11,610 nt of DNA, from assembly GCA_903881265.1 (NCBI GenBank), contig CAIRSV010000258.1:1-11610 (forward strand). The letters are read 5' to 3'. The DNA comes from an uncultured Bacteroidota bacterium (GTDB lineage: Bacteria > Bacteroidota > Bacteroidia > Chitinophagales > Chitinophagaceae). Shown in pieces: positions 1 to 8,247 of the stretch. The position numbers and the translations under genes are program-made. The number at the start of each line of letters is the position of its first letter. The first letter of the stretch is position 1. A model generated the notes under the pieces. That model was not told the DNA's origin. It made no database searches and worked only from the letters and a program-made list of their open reading frames with translations.

Positions 1-1
1 A

Positions 2-760
2 GATATGATAGGCTCGTTGGTGGAGCGCAAGAATAACATGAAAAGTGCGATCTTGTTTGAACCTCGTATGCCAGCAATCATAGGCTCGTTTGAAGGAGTG
101 GGTAAATCAAATGCCCTTGACGCAGGTGTGAAAGAAGGCGATATCATCAAAGCTGTGGAAGGAATACCTGTTACTTTCTTTGATGAGATAGGACCTTTGC
201 TTCGACAAACAACGACGGATTCTGCCACCCTGCTTATCGATAGAAGCGGTAGCGAAATCACCATTCGCTCTAAAATGATGGAGGATAAAAAATTAGGCAT
301 CCCCTATATTCACGATCTTGAGAAACTAAAAAGCATGGGCATTCTCACGATTGAAACCAAGAACTATGGCTTCTTTGAATCGTTTCCTGCCGGTTGGCAT
401 AAAACGATGGATAAGCTGACTGCCTATATCGATCAGTTTAGATTGATATTAAGTCCAAAGACAGGCGCTTACAAAGGCTTAGGTGGTTTTAAAGCGATTG
501 CTAATGCCTTTCCGGCTAGCTGGGATTGGGAATCGTTTTGGAATATGACGGCCTTCCTTTCTATCGTGTTGGCCTTTATGAATTTATTGCCGATACCAGC
601 GCTCGATGGTGGTCATGTGATGTTTACATTATACGAAATGATTACTCGTCGTAAGCCAAATGAAAAATTTCTTGAGTATGCACAAATGGCGGGTATGATT
701 TTTCTACTTCTGCTGATGGTGTATGCAAATGCAAACGATTGGTTGGGTTGGGGCAAATAA
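2..760 (+). CDS. rseP: RseP family site-2 intramembrane zinc metalloprotease (C-terminal part, 5' end outside window)
   Basis: This is the C-terminal 252 or so residues of an intramembrane site-2 protease. RseP cleaves membrane-anchored proteins such as anti-sigma factors inside the bilayer during envelope stress. The frame is open to the left edge, so the ATG at 5 is internal and the HExxH helix lies upstream. Counting from that ATG, a PDZ domain spans about residues 22-90, with the ligand-loop pattern AGVKEGDIIKAV at 40-51. A hydrophobic segment at about 180-200 runs into the second active-site motif, NLLPIPALDGGH at 193-204, whose Asp201 is the expected zinc ligand. A last membrane helix lies at 228-241. 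The GGFKAIANAFP stretch followed by a Trp-rich segment and the final ANANDWLG are typical of Bacteroidota RseP. It converges with the minus-strand DUF2238 gene across 16 bases, and no terminator hairpin is visible. The family call is firm; its substrate in this organism is unknown. Confidence 0.93.
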   Translation, partial: DMIGSLVERKNNMKSAILFEPRMPAIIGSFEGVGKSNALDAGVKEGDIIKAVEGIPVTFFDEIGPLLRQTTTDSATLLIDRSGSEITIRSKMMEDKKLGIPYIHDLEKLKSMGILTIETKNYGFFESFPAGWHKTMDKLTAYIDQFRLILSPKTGAYKGLGGFKAIANAFPASWDWESFWNMTAFLSIVLAFMNLLPIPALDGGHVMFTLYEMITRRKPNEKFLEYAQMAGMIFLLLLMVYANANDWLGWGK

Positions 761-776
761 GACATGGAGGGTAGCA

Positions 777-1385
777 CTAGGCATTCGTTCCGGCCTTGTG
801 AATTTGATGATCATGAATGCGTGCTACCAATATGGTCATACTTGTTGCACCGATAAAGGCCATGAACATGTCTGATTGCGTATCCCAAACATCGCCCTGT
901 GTTCCTAAAAACGAGTCAGCTGATTGCCCGGATGAAATGGCCACAAACCATTCCAGAAATTCATAAAAGACACTGATACTTAAACAAACACATATCGTTA
1001 ATAGGCTGAGCCATGCACCTTTTTTTACGATAGCTTTTCTGATGAAGATTTCCCTGACAATGACCGCAGGTACAAAACCTTGCGCAAAATGTCCAACTTT
1101 GTCGTAGTTGTTGCGGCTTTGGTGCAAGCTGTCTCTAATCCAATCGAAGAGCGGTACTTCGGCATAGGTATAGTGACCGCCAACGAACAGAATATAACAG
1201 TGCAGTAAGATGAGCACATAGGCTAAATCAGTGAACCTGAATTTTCTGAATGTGATCGTCAATACAATCAATCCGATCATACTAGGAAAGACTTCAAGAA
1301 TCCAAGTGAAATAATCATGTGGTTGAAAACCAGAGACTATGAATCCGATTAAAAACAATCCGATGAAGATCCAATATTTTTTCAT
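777..1385 (-). CDS. DUF2238 family (YjdF-like) inner-membrane protein
   Basis: A 202-residue polytopic membrane protein of the DUF2238 family, which includes E. coli YjdF (about 209 residues). The family has no established function. Hydrophobic segments are visible at about 4-19, 29-46, 53-70, 102-116, 124-150 and 173-188, which suggests six membrane passes. The conserved polar signature is intact: NNYDKVGHFAQGF at 92-104 (Asp95, His99), the REI of 111-113, FYEFLEW at 140-146 (Glu142, Glu145) and GTQGDVWDTQSDM at 161-173 (Asp165, Asp168, Asp172). This cluster of acidic and His residues near the membrane could bind metal or act catalytically, but that is inference. The ATG start gives a normal N-in topology. 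It lies 36 bases downstream of the metallo-beta-lactamase-fold gene on the same strand with no promoter evident between them, so co-transcription is likely. Its 3' end faces rseP. Confidence 0.88.
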   Translation of the reverse strand: MKKYWIFIGLFLIGFIVSGFQPHDYFTWILEVFPSMIGLIVLTITFRKFRFTDLAYVLILLHCYILFVGGHYTYAEVPLFDWIRDSLHQSRNNYDKVGHFAQGFVPAVIVREIFIRKAIVKKGAWLSLLTICVCLSISVFYEFLEWFVAISSGQSADSFLGTQGDVWDTQSDMFMAFIGATSMTILVARIHDHQIHKAGTNA

Positions 1386-1421
1386 GCAGCCATGTTTACG
1401 GATAACAAGTTGACGAATGAT

Positions 1422-2066
1422 TTAATTTTTCCCCACAAAAGGGTTATTCATTTTTTCAAAACCTATACTAGTTTTTGGGCCATGTCCGCTATAGACCGAC
1501 ACTTCATCAGGCAAGGTAAAAAGTTGCGTATGTATGCTGTTGATAAGCGTATCATAATCACCGCCAGGCAAATCGCTTCGGCCTATACTTTGCTGAAAAA
1601 GCACATCGCCACCGATGACAAATTGTTGCTCCTTATGATAAAAACAAACACTGCCCGGTGAATGACCCGGACAAAGTAAAATCTGTAAGCTATCGCTACC
1701 TAGCGTAACCAATTCATTCTCTTTCAGATAATAATCGGGCGCTGGTGAAGGCACAAACGTAAGATTATACATCGCTCGCGCTGTTAGCTGATGATCGAAT
1801 ACTGGCTTGTCAAGTTCATGAAAAGCCAACGGAACTTTATACTTCATCACCACAGCCGCATTACCAAAAATGTGATCAATATGGGTATGCGTATTGAGCA
1901 ATAATGTCGGTTTGAGATCCATCTCGCTCAGATAGCTAAAAAATGCATCGAATTCATTCAGTTCATACATCCCTGGATCGATGATGATGGCTTCGTTGTG
2001 CTCATTATAGAGCACATAGGTGTTTTCCTGAAAGGGGCCGTAGGTAAAAGATTGTAGCGTAAGCAC
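1422..2066 (-). CDS. Glyoxalase II-like metallo-beta-lactamase-fold hydrolase (YcbL type)
   Basis: A 214-residue cytoplasmic hydrolase of the MBL superfamily, glyoxalase II/YcbL branch. All metal ligands of a dinuclear centre are visible: His60, His62, Asp64 and His65 in NTHTHIDH, His135 in CPGHSPGS, Asp154 in GGDVLF and His195 in YSGHGP. The IGRSDLPGGD stretch at 161-170 is characteristic of this branch. The protein lacks the C-terminal substrate-binding domain of full-length glyoxalase II (about 250 residues), so the short YcbL-type assignment is better than true hydroxyacylglutathione hydrolase; the natural thioester substrate cannot be told from the sequence. The start is GTG, chosen because the N-terminus MLTLQSFTYGPFQENTYV matches the usual family start and no in-frame ATG lies close upstream. 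A good Bacteroidota -7 box sits 18 bases upstream. It is probably the first gene of a two-gene unit with the DUF2238 gene. Confidence 0.92.
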   Translation of the reverse strand: MLTLQSFTYGPFQENTYVLYNEHNEAIIIDPGMYELNEFDAFFSYLSEMDLKPTLLLNTHTHIDHIFGNAAVVMKYKVPLAFHELDKPVFDHQLTARAMYNLTFVPSPAPDYYLKENELVTLGSDSLQILLCPGHSPGSVCFYHKEQQFVIGGDVLFQQSIGRSDLPGGDYDTLINSIHTQLFTLPDEVSVYSGHGPKTSIGFEKMNNPFVGKN

Positions 2067-2084
2067 GATGGATTATTTTGGTGG

Positions 2085-2115
2085 CAAATATAACAAAAGA
2101 AAACAAAGGAGCACA
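2085..2115 (-). promoter_or_regulatory. Predicted Bacteroidota sigma-ABfr type promoter for the MBL hydrolase gene
   Basis: On the minus strand, TATATTTG (plus-strand 2085-2092) matches the Bacteroidota -7 consensus TAnnTTTG exactly. Nineteen bases further upstream, TGTG (2112-2115) is one mismatch from the -33 element TTTG. The box ends 18 bases before the GTG start at 2066, predicting a short leader of about a dozen bases. No Shine-Dalgarno sequence is seen, which is usual in this phylum. This promoter also favours the GTG as the true start, because there is little room for an upstream one. Confidence 0.5.
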
Positions 2116-2224
2116 GGATGAAGCTTCGGGTTTAGCATTGAACATCTGCGATCTTATTTTCGTTGACACAATACAACTTTTGAAACGTCCAGGCATTGCC
2201 AACGCATCTGACGGATCACTTGTA

Positions 2225-4888
2225 TTAGAACGCAAACTTCAAGCTGCCGAACACACCGAATCGCCTAGCTGGTGAATCATTCAGACTGCGATACGGAAGA
2301 ACACGCCAAACAAAATCAACGCGTAAGACCTTGAAAATATTTTCTATACCGGTGCCAATTTCGAGATACGGACTCTTTCGTAAGGTCTGAAAATTATAGC
2401 CTTGATTGAGATTCAATGCCTGATTTGCTTGCGACAAACTACCGTACACCGTCTTCGCATTCCAAAATGTACGCACTTTCATTTTTTTGACATAAGGGAT
2501 GTATTTAAAAAACAAACTTCCCAATGAATGTTCCATAATCGCACCGACATAGGCATCACTGATATATTCGTAGCGATACATCATATTGAATGTGTGCGGA
2601 TCATAATAATAAAATTCATTTCCTGGATGCACTTCGAGTAATGTATAGGGTAAGGTGCCGAATGTTTTACCAGTAAATAAATTATAATAGACAGAACCTG
2701 CATGATGGATATTGAAATTATCAGAAATGGTAAATCGTACTTTGGTAAAATTGTAATTGCCGCCGATGAAATTCTTGATTCCTTTACCCGCATATAATTT
2801 CATACGAGGATATTTAGTACCCAAACTTGTGACATAATAATTGCCTTCGACAAAACGCTCTTTGTAAGCAAAACGAAGCTCGGCTCCGAACTCATTATTT
2901 GTCACCGAACGACTGCCTATATTATCGCTCGAATAGAAAATACCAGCAGAGGGCAGTGGTGCATAAGGGGTAAATTTCTTACGTTCAGCCGAGAGCTGAA
3001 TAGCAAAACCGTTGAGTGTTGATTTGTAAAATTCGATTCGTTGTTTGTCAACAAACGCTAGCTTCCAAGGGACATTAGGCTTGCGTCCGATGGCGCTGAA
3101 TACATTATCGAATGAGCCGGCATCATCATATTGATTGACATTATAATCTAGGTCATGTTTGTATTCGGCGTAAATATAGGTCCTTGGTTTTCTGTTGAGT
3201 AACCATAAGGCACTTCCCATATATTTAAAACGTTGGTCGTCCATGCCATAGGCTACATAGCTTTGTAAATATATGTTTTTGAATAGCTTCGGTGTAGTGC
3301 CCAATGTAAATCGGAAGCGAGTGCCTTCAATGGTATTGCGGGTATATAAATTATAGATGAAGCCTACTTCAAGTGGACCAACATCTTTGACGCCTGTTGC
3401 CAATAGATAAATGAGCGAATAATATTTCTTATAGATCGGAAGACCCTGTATGGTATCGATCATTTTATAAATCGACTTTTCATTTTTTGATAACGAATCA
3501 TGTCGTACTTGGTTCCAATAATCTTCATTTCGATTAAGTGCGTCTTTACCGATTTCAAGATCATCTTTATTTTTTTTATCATTCACAACATCACTGATAT
3601 GCGCATTGTTGACGACAATATGTTTATACGTGGTTGTCTTTCGTCCAAGAAAGCCGGCAATTTTATCGCCATGCGGTGGAAGGAAATCGACATAAAACTT
3701 ATCCTTCGTTAAGAACCAAAGTGTATCTTCAAAGCACGTAAATTCCTGCATCAAAGTCACCTTGTTGACCCAATTTATATTTTGTTCTTTGCCCACAATC
3801 ATATTGATTTTCTGCAAGGCATAATCTGTGTCGTGGATCCACATATCGCCATTGAATGTATGCTCACCGCTTCGCTTCGGTGTAAAGGCCACATGGAAAC
3901 AAGTTCGTCCATTAAACAACTGTGTATCGGTGAGTTGATAACGATAAAATAAAGGTGCATCACTCGCGATAGGGCTTATAAACGCTACATTGAAAATGGG
4001 TATAGCATTGTCATACACATTGATATTCTGATACATCGAACCCAACATCTGACTTACACTTTGATTTTTATACCCTGATATGCGCGAACCTTTAATAAAT
4101 TCTTTTATTTTTTTCGGTCGTTTCTGATAATAATAATCCGAGATGGTTTCAGTCAAGAACAACGGCAAAAACGGTTTTTCTTCACTCGTTGAATCAATAA
4201 AATTTTGCACGAAGTCAAATTTCTTCAGAATCAATGACGACTTGAACGCCACCTTTGGAATCTTATTGATATCCATCTCTAGCTTGTTATACACTTCATA
4301 GCTGTAATTTTCAGCCTTATCATAATTATTGATCGATTTATTCTTAATCACTTTTTTAACAAGTGCGAGTGCTGGGTCTCTTGATACCTTCATTACAAAA
4401 TCTTTCATTTGTATTGACGAACGTTCCATCTCAATTTTTAAAAACTGATACCGCAAGTTGGTATTGATATGGATACTTTGTTTGGTATAACCGATCGTAG
4501 AAATACGAATGCTATCCGATGGAAAGCCATCGAATTCAAACATAAATTTTCCGTCAGCATCTGCTTTTGTACCGATATTTTTTCCAGGGAAACTAACGGT
4601 CGCAAACGACAAGGGTTCATTCGTTGTATAATCCTTGATAATGCCTTCCAGTGTATGTTTGCCTTTGTTCTGTGGTGGGGTTGTATGAACTACTTTCGCA
4701 GCCGATGCAGCCGCGCTGTCTTGGGATAGTTTGATGGATGTTGTATTGATCGCAAGCGAATCGTTGATGGTGTGCAAACTGTCTGAGGCGACTTGTGAAA
4801 ATGAATACTGTGCTCTAATCAACAATAGCAACACTAACAGCAAATTTCTGACAGTATAAGTTATTATATGTAACTTTTTTATGTTCAT
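2225..4888 (-). CDS. DUF5686 outer-membrane protein with N-terminal carboxypeptidase-like regulatory domain
   Basis: An 887-residue predicted outer-membrane protein. An N-terminal signal peptide (basic start, hydrophobic core about 15-24, likely cleavage near YSFSQ at 28-32) is followed by a Ser/Ala/Thr-rich linker to about 75. A carboxypeptidase D regulatory-like beta-sandwich covers about 79-155, with the usual pattern GIIKDYTTNEPLSFATV, GTKADADGKF and ISTIGYT. The DUF5686 region starts near 170 (ALALVKKVIKNK, YEVYNKLEMD, LTETISDYYYQ) and continues into alternating beta-strands from about 510 to the end, finishing in FGSLKFAF. The final Phe fits a BAM-recognised beta-signal. The same domain pair is widespread in Bacteroidota, but its biochemical role is unknown; the regulatory-like domain recalls those on TonB-dependent receptors, yet no plug domain is present. 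The start codon lies 8 bases after the stop of the 1059-residue gene, so the two are almost certainly co-transcribed and may be translationally coupled. Confidence 0.9.
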   Translation of the reverse strand: MNIKKLHIITYTVRNLLLVLLLLIRAQYSFSQVASDSLHTINDSLAINTTSIKLSQDSAAASAAKVVHTTPPQNKGKHTLEGIIKDYTTNEPLSFATVSFPGKNIGTKADADGKFMFEFDGFPSDSIRISTIGYTKQSIHINTNLRYQFLKIEMERSSIQMKDFVMKVSRDPALALVKKVIKNKSINNYDKAENYSYEVYNKLEMDINKIPKVAFKSSLILKKFDFVQNFIDSTSEEKPFLPLFLTETISDYYYQKRPKKIKEFIKGSRISGYKNQSVSQMLGSMYQNINVYDNAIPIFNVAFISPIASDAPLFYRYQLTDTQLFNGRTCFHVAFTPKRSGEHTFNGDMWIHDTDYALQKINMIVGKEQNINWVNKVTLMQEFTCFEDTLWFLTKDKFYVDFLPPHGDKIAGFLGRKTTTYKHIVVNNAHISDVVNDKKNKDDLEIGKDALNRNEDYWNQVRHDSLSKNEKSIYKMIDTIQGLPIYKKYYSLIYLLATGVKDVGPLEVGFIYNLYTRNTIEGTRFRFTLGTTPKLFKNIYLQSYVAYGMDDQRFKYMGSALWLLNRKPRTYIYAEYKHDLDYNVNQYDDAGSFDNVFSAIGRKPNVPWKLAFVDKQRIEFYKSTLNGFAIQLSAERKKFTPYAPLPSAGIFYSSDNIGSRSVTNNEFGAELRFAYKERFVEGNYYVTSLGTKYPRMKLYAGKGIKNFIGGNYNFTKVRFTISDNFNIHHAGSVYYNLFTGKTFGTLPYTLLEVHPGNEFYYYDPHTFNMMYRYEYISDAYVGAIMEHSLGSLFFKYIPYVKKMKVRTFWNAKTVYGSLSQANQALNLNQGYNFQTLRKSPYLEIGTGIENIFKVLRVDFVWRVLPYRSLNDSPARRFGVFGSLKFAF

Positions 4889-4896
4889 TCGCTACA

Positions 4897-7800
4897 TTAA
4901 AAATCGGTGGCAAGGGAAATATGATACATCGGTTTTTTACCGCCGCCTAGATTCCACGCAAAATCTGTTCGTAGAAAATAACCCAGAAAACGTGAACGCA
5001 AACCGAAGCCATAACCTAATGCCGCAGATCGGTCGATATACACTGAAACATTCGATTGGTCGTCGCGTATACGTATCGGATTCACAATATTTTCGGATGT
5101 CGGTAGGATGCCCTTCATTGTGATGCCTGCGTCGGCAAATGCAATCAATTGAAGGTTGCGAATAAATCCTGATTTAATCGGTCGATTGAAAAAGGTATTA
5201 TATACCGGCATACGTATCTCTTCATTGAGTACCATAAAACTACTTCCTTTTCGTGCGCCTTGTTTATACCCTCTTAGGTTTGTAGCAAGCGACTGAAAAG
5301 CGCTAGTGCCAATAGCTGATGAGGTAATGCCGGCCGCATCCGGGCCTGAATAGATCGCATTATCTACGCCGCCGAGATAATACAATACTTTTGTTTTAGC
5401 CAAACTATGTGCGCCTGCGATACGGCTTGCTAAAATGATATTCTTATAGAGTGGAAGATAATTTCGTGCATCATAACCGATGTTCAAATAGCCAGTTAGT
5501 TTATTGTTGAAAGTATACATGTAGTCGGCAAAAAATTTAGCTCTAGTGCCTTTCCAAATATTGAGCATCGGATTAATTGTATTGTCATAGACATATTCAA
5601 CATGACTTACTATCGTGTATTGTTTTAAACTTGGAATTTCGATTGTGTATTGGTCTTGTGCAAGGTATCTTGTTCGGTCGTATCGTATGCCAAACTGCAG
5701 GCGGATGCTTTTTAGCATATCCAATGGATATGTGACATTGGATTGAATGAAATCCATTCCTTTTTTTGAAAGCACACCTTGATATGGTAGGATAGAAGAA
5801 GGTGGCGCATTCACAATCGCTTGCTGACTGCTATGATAATACACGATCCCCCAATCGGCACGTCGTCGGAAATTAGCATACTTTAAAAAATATTCAAGAG
5901 GTGAGCTTATATTGAGTTCATGACGAGCACCCGCTGTGATTTTATAATCTTCCATTACATCGGTGAGCGTAAATGTAGAAAAAAGATACAGCGGTGGATT
6001 GTTGTATTGATTGTCGATAGGTTGATAACGCGTAAACAGTAATGTATTATCGATTGTCGTCTGAATGAAATCGGGATAGAAGGTCGACTTGTACACGTTA
6101 GGCTTACTGCTTATTGAGGCCGTATTGAATGTATTATAGCGCGAAGTGTTTTTTCGTGTAGACGAAAAAATGTTATCAAGTAGCACGGTCGAATCTGTTG
6201 CACTATTAAATGGTGTGATGTACTCAGATACCACAGACTCACTGTTGCTAGTTGAAATGATCAGACTAGTATCAAGTTGATTTTTTAATTCGTTCTCATA
6301 TTTTTCTTGCTGATCTTTTAATACAGCGAAAGGCGCACTGTAGATCAAAGAATTTCGTTTTTCTTTTGTGACTTCTATGACGCTACCATTTTTCTGCAGA
6401 TAGTCTTGCCCTAGAATACTAAATGGCACCGGTCGGGCATTTGTCGTTGAAAAGGTATCGGGTGAGGTGCCGTTTTTTTCAATGGATACAATCTTTCGAT
6501 TCAGTGTCCCGTTAAGGTCTTCAAGATAACTATATTGTTCAAGCCCCCATTGCATAGGGTAATTGATGCTGCCACTTGTATTACTTAATGGAACGAGATT
6601 AGTACCGCGTTTCGGGTCATAGAGATAGAGGTTGAAGTGTTGTTTGTATTCATCAATTTTATCGCTTTGATTGATATAACGACTCGTACGATTTGATAAA
6701 AATAGGATGCCCGTAGACGTTCCGTTTTCGACAAAGCGGGGATTTTTTTCATCAAAAATATCATTGGTGATTGCCTCGAATTTATTGTTTTTAATGGTTA
6801 ATGTATACAAATCACTTTGTCCTTTTTTAATCGCTGTAATCGCTAACGAATTTTCATCACGCATAAAACACATACCTGTAATGCGGTCAACTTTCCGACG
6901 AGGAATTGAGCGTTTCTCCATAATCCGTTTTCCGGTAGTGAATATTCGCAGGTTTAGCACATTTCGTTGCTGATATAAAGCAGCCATCTTGTTGCCGCTT
7001 GGACTCCAACAAAGAATAGGATAATCAGGGTCAGCTAATTCTTCCATGGCCCGCATGCCACCTTCGATAATGAGGTAGGCTTTATTATATTTTACATCTT
7101 GTATATAAATTTTGAATTGACCATCTTTCTTTTCTACAAAGGCTATTTCACGTCCGCTTGGAGATGCTACTATATGGCTGTATTGTGCATTGGTCTTATT
7201 CTTGATACTCGTATACAACGAACGTCCGGCAATTGAATCAATGTCTGAACCTTGTGCTTGTATTGGAGGTTGATAAAATAATTCCCATTCCTCATAAAGT
7301 TCGTTCGATGGTTTTTTAAAAACACTTTCAATCGCACTGCTCACACTTTTTCTGTATCGTGTCAGGTAGAGTATATTGGAGATATAATTTTCTCCATACG
7401 TTGCTGAAATGAAATGCCAAAAGGATTGACCATAAATAGCAGGATCAGAAAGGGCTAGATCGAGTATGTGTTTTTTTCCTTTGAGTGAGAGACTATTTTT
7501 TATGAGGGCATCATTTTCGCCCGACCATTCATTTGCAATGAAGGAGACATAACCCAAGGTATACCATTCAGGTAAGTTCATCTGCACAGCATTCTTCACC
7601 ACATCTTTTAGATTATCACCAAAGAGCATATTGTCTTTAATCACTTTGGCGATACCGCTGCGGATTTGTTTTCGTAAGGCCTCGTGATCACCATTGAAAT
7701 AGACAGCGATATAATCGCCTGCTACATCCAACTTACCACCATTAGCCGCATTGAGTTCATCATTCTTGCGCCCGAGATTGGTCTGACGATAATCGCCAAA

Positions 7801-8076
7801 AGTGTTATAAAGGATGATATTAAGTTTTTTATTTAATCGCCCGCCCATCATATACACGATATGGGCTAATTCTTGTTCGGCTATGCTCACTGCATAGAGC
7901 GCATTGGCTTTGCCATAATCATAATACAAGGCACGGAAGTGGATACTGTCGAAATATTTCCATTCAAAGGTTCTGTATTGTACCCTGTTTTGTCCGAATG
8001 ATTCCCAAGACGCCTGCCCTTTGGAAACCCAAAAGATTGTTGTCAACAATAGGACTAAGAAGAGTTTTCTTCGCAT
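4897..8076 (-). CDS. Large exported protein: inactive peptidase-MA-like domain, PD40/TolB-like propeller, Omp85-like C-terminal barrel
   Basis: A 1059-residue exported protein with no assigned function. The signal peptide is about residues 1-20 (WVSKGQAS, cleavage near Gln21). Residues 30-270 resemble the Peptidase_MA/gluzincin domain (YYDYGKANALYAVSIAEQEL, NIILYNTFGDYRQTN, NLPEWYTLGYVSFI), but where active members have HExxH this has RSGIAKV (139-145), and the Glu expected after the Trp is Leu174, so zinc catalysis is unlikely. PD40/TolB-like propeller blades follow: 299-327, 351-379, 399-439, 442-465 and probably 505-532, with the ASPSG and WSPSG hallmarks. A polar Ser/Thr/Asn-rich linker runs about 600-665. 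From about 700, alternating beta-strands lead to LRGY (934-937), NEEIRMP (951-957), AFADAG (979-984) and the C-terminal HISLATDF, which recall the final strands of Omp85/BamA barrels. It heads a two-gene unit with the DUF5686 gene. Domain calls are by eye: propeller firm, other two good. Confidence 0.85.
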   Translation of the reverse strand: MRRKLFLVLLLTTIFWVSKGQASWESFGQNRVQYRTFEWKYFDSIHFRALYYDYGKANALYAVSIAEQELAHIVYMMGGRLNKKLNIILYNTFGDYRQTNLGRKNDELNAANGGKLDVAGDYIAVYFNGDHEALRKQIRSGIAKVIKDNMLFGDNLKDVVKNAVQMNLPEWYTLGYVSFIANEWSGENDALIKNSLSLKGKKHILDLALSDPAIYGQSFWHFISATYGENYISNILYLTRYRKSVSSAIESVFKKPSNELYEEWELFYQPPIQAQGSDIDSIAGRSLYTSIKNKTNAQYSHIVASPSGREIAFVEKKDGQFKIYIQDVKYNKAYLIIEGGMRAMEELADPDYPILCWSPSGNKMAALYQQRNVLNLRIFTTGKRIMEKRSIPRRKVDRITGMCFMRDENSLAITAIKKGQSDLYTLTIKNNKFEAITNDIFDEKNPRFVENGTSTGILFLSNRTSRYINQSDKIDEYKQHFNLYLYDPKRGTNLVPLSNTSGSINYPMQWGLEQYSYLEDLNGTLNRKIVSIEKNGTSPDTFSTTNARPVPFSILGQDYLQKNGSVIEVTKEKRNSLIYSAPFAVLKDQQEKYENELKNQLDTSLIISTSNSESVVSEYITPFNSATDSTVLLDNIFSSTRKNTSRYNTFNTASISSKPNVYKSTFYPDFIQTTIDNTLLFTRYQPIDNQYNNPPLYLFSTFTLTDVMEDYKITAGARHELNISSPLEYFLKYANFRRRADWGIVYYHSSQQAIVNAPPSSILPYQGVLSKKGMDFIQSNVTYPLDMLKSIRLQFGIRYDRTRYLAQDQYTIEIPSLKQYTIVSHVEYVYDNTINPMLNIWKGTRAKFFADYMYTFNNKLTGYLNIGYDARNYLPLYKNIILASRIAGAHSLAKTKVLYYLGGVDNAIYSGPDAAGITSSAIGTSAFQSLATNLRGYKQGARKGSSFMVLNEEIRMPVYNTFFNRPIKSGFIRNLQLIAFADAGITMKGILPTSENIVNPIRIRDDQSNVSVYIDRSAALGYGFGLRSRFLGYFLRTDFAWNLGGGKKPMYHISLATDF

Positions 8077-8101
8077 GCGTCGTGTGGAACTGAATGAGCG
8101 T

Positions 8102-8133
8102 TAAAAGTAAGAAATATGGGGCATACACCCAAC
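8102..8133 (-). promoter_or_regulatory. Candidate promoter for the 1059-residue gene and DUF5686 gene unit
   Basis: On the minus strand, TACTTTTA (plus-strand 8102-8109) matches TAnnTTTG at all but the last base. GTTG at 8130-8133 lies exactly 20 bases upstream as a possible -33 element (consensus TTTG). The box ends 25 bases before the ATG at 8076. The 171-base gap to the upstream gene is the longest between genes here, which supports a separate promoter, but each element has a mismatch. Confidence 0.35.
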
Positions 8134-8247
8134 TGATTTATCGATAAGACGGCTCCATTGACCGATTTGATATAAAGAAGTTTAACCAACGTTCGTTGCT
8201 TGATTCATCCCTGAGGCTACGTTGTCTGATGACAATTTGAAATAGCA

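Noticed and set aside
8..90. Repeated 11-mer ATAGGCTCGTT at 8-18 and 80-90 in rseP
   Set aside because: Both copies encode Ile-Gly-Ser in the same frame inside a conserved protein; only two copies, so chance or codon reuse explains it.
2078..2275. 65-codon plus-strand frame with GTG start in the gap upstream of the MBL gene
   Set aside because: It overlaps the promoter region and the end of the DUF5686 gene on the other strand, has no recognisable domain or start context, and its composition looks like read-through of non-coding DNA.
4886..4899. Minimal start-stop ATGTAG overlapping the stop of the 1059-residue gene, just before the DUF5686 start
   Set aside because: It could in principle act in coupling or stalling, but a six-base match in an 8-base spacer is expected by chance.
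4881..5123. 80-codon plus-strand frame opposite the end of the 1059-residue gene
   Set aside because: An antisense shadow of the Omp85-like coding sequence. Other long antisense or out-of-frame frames (for example 10083-10325, 10585-10827, 6707-6973, 8469-8753, 1025-1219) were rejected for the same reason.
8072..8079. Perfect palindrome CGCATGCG around the start codon of the 1059-residue gene
   Set aside because: Eight bases with no loop cannot form a hairpin, and no second copy or operator-like partner was seen nearby.
8183..8203. Small inverted repeat CAAC-GTTC-GTTG, a possible terminator after the propeller gene
   Set aside because: The core stem is only four pairs, then a C-C mismatch and a few weak pairs, and no real T-run follows on the transcribed strand.
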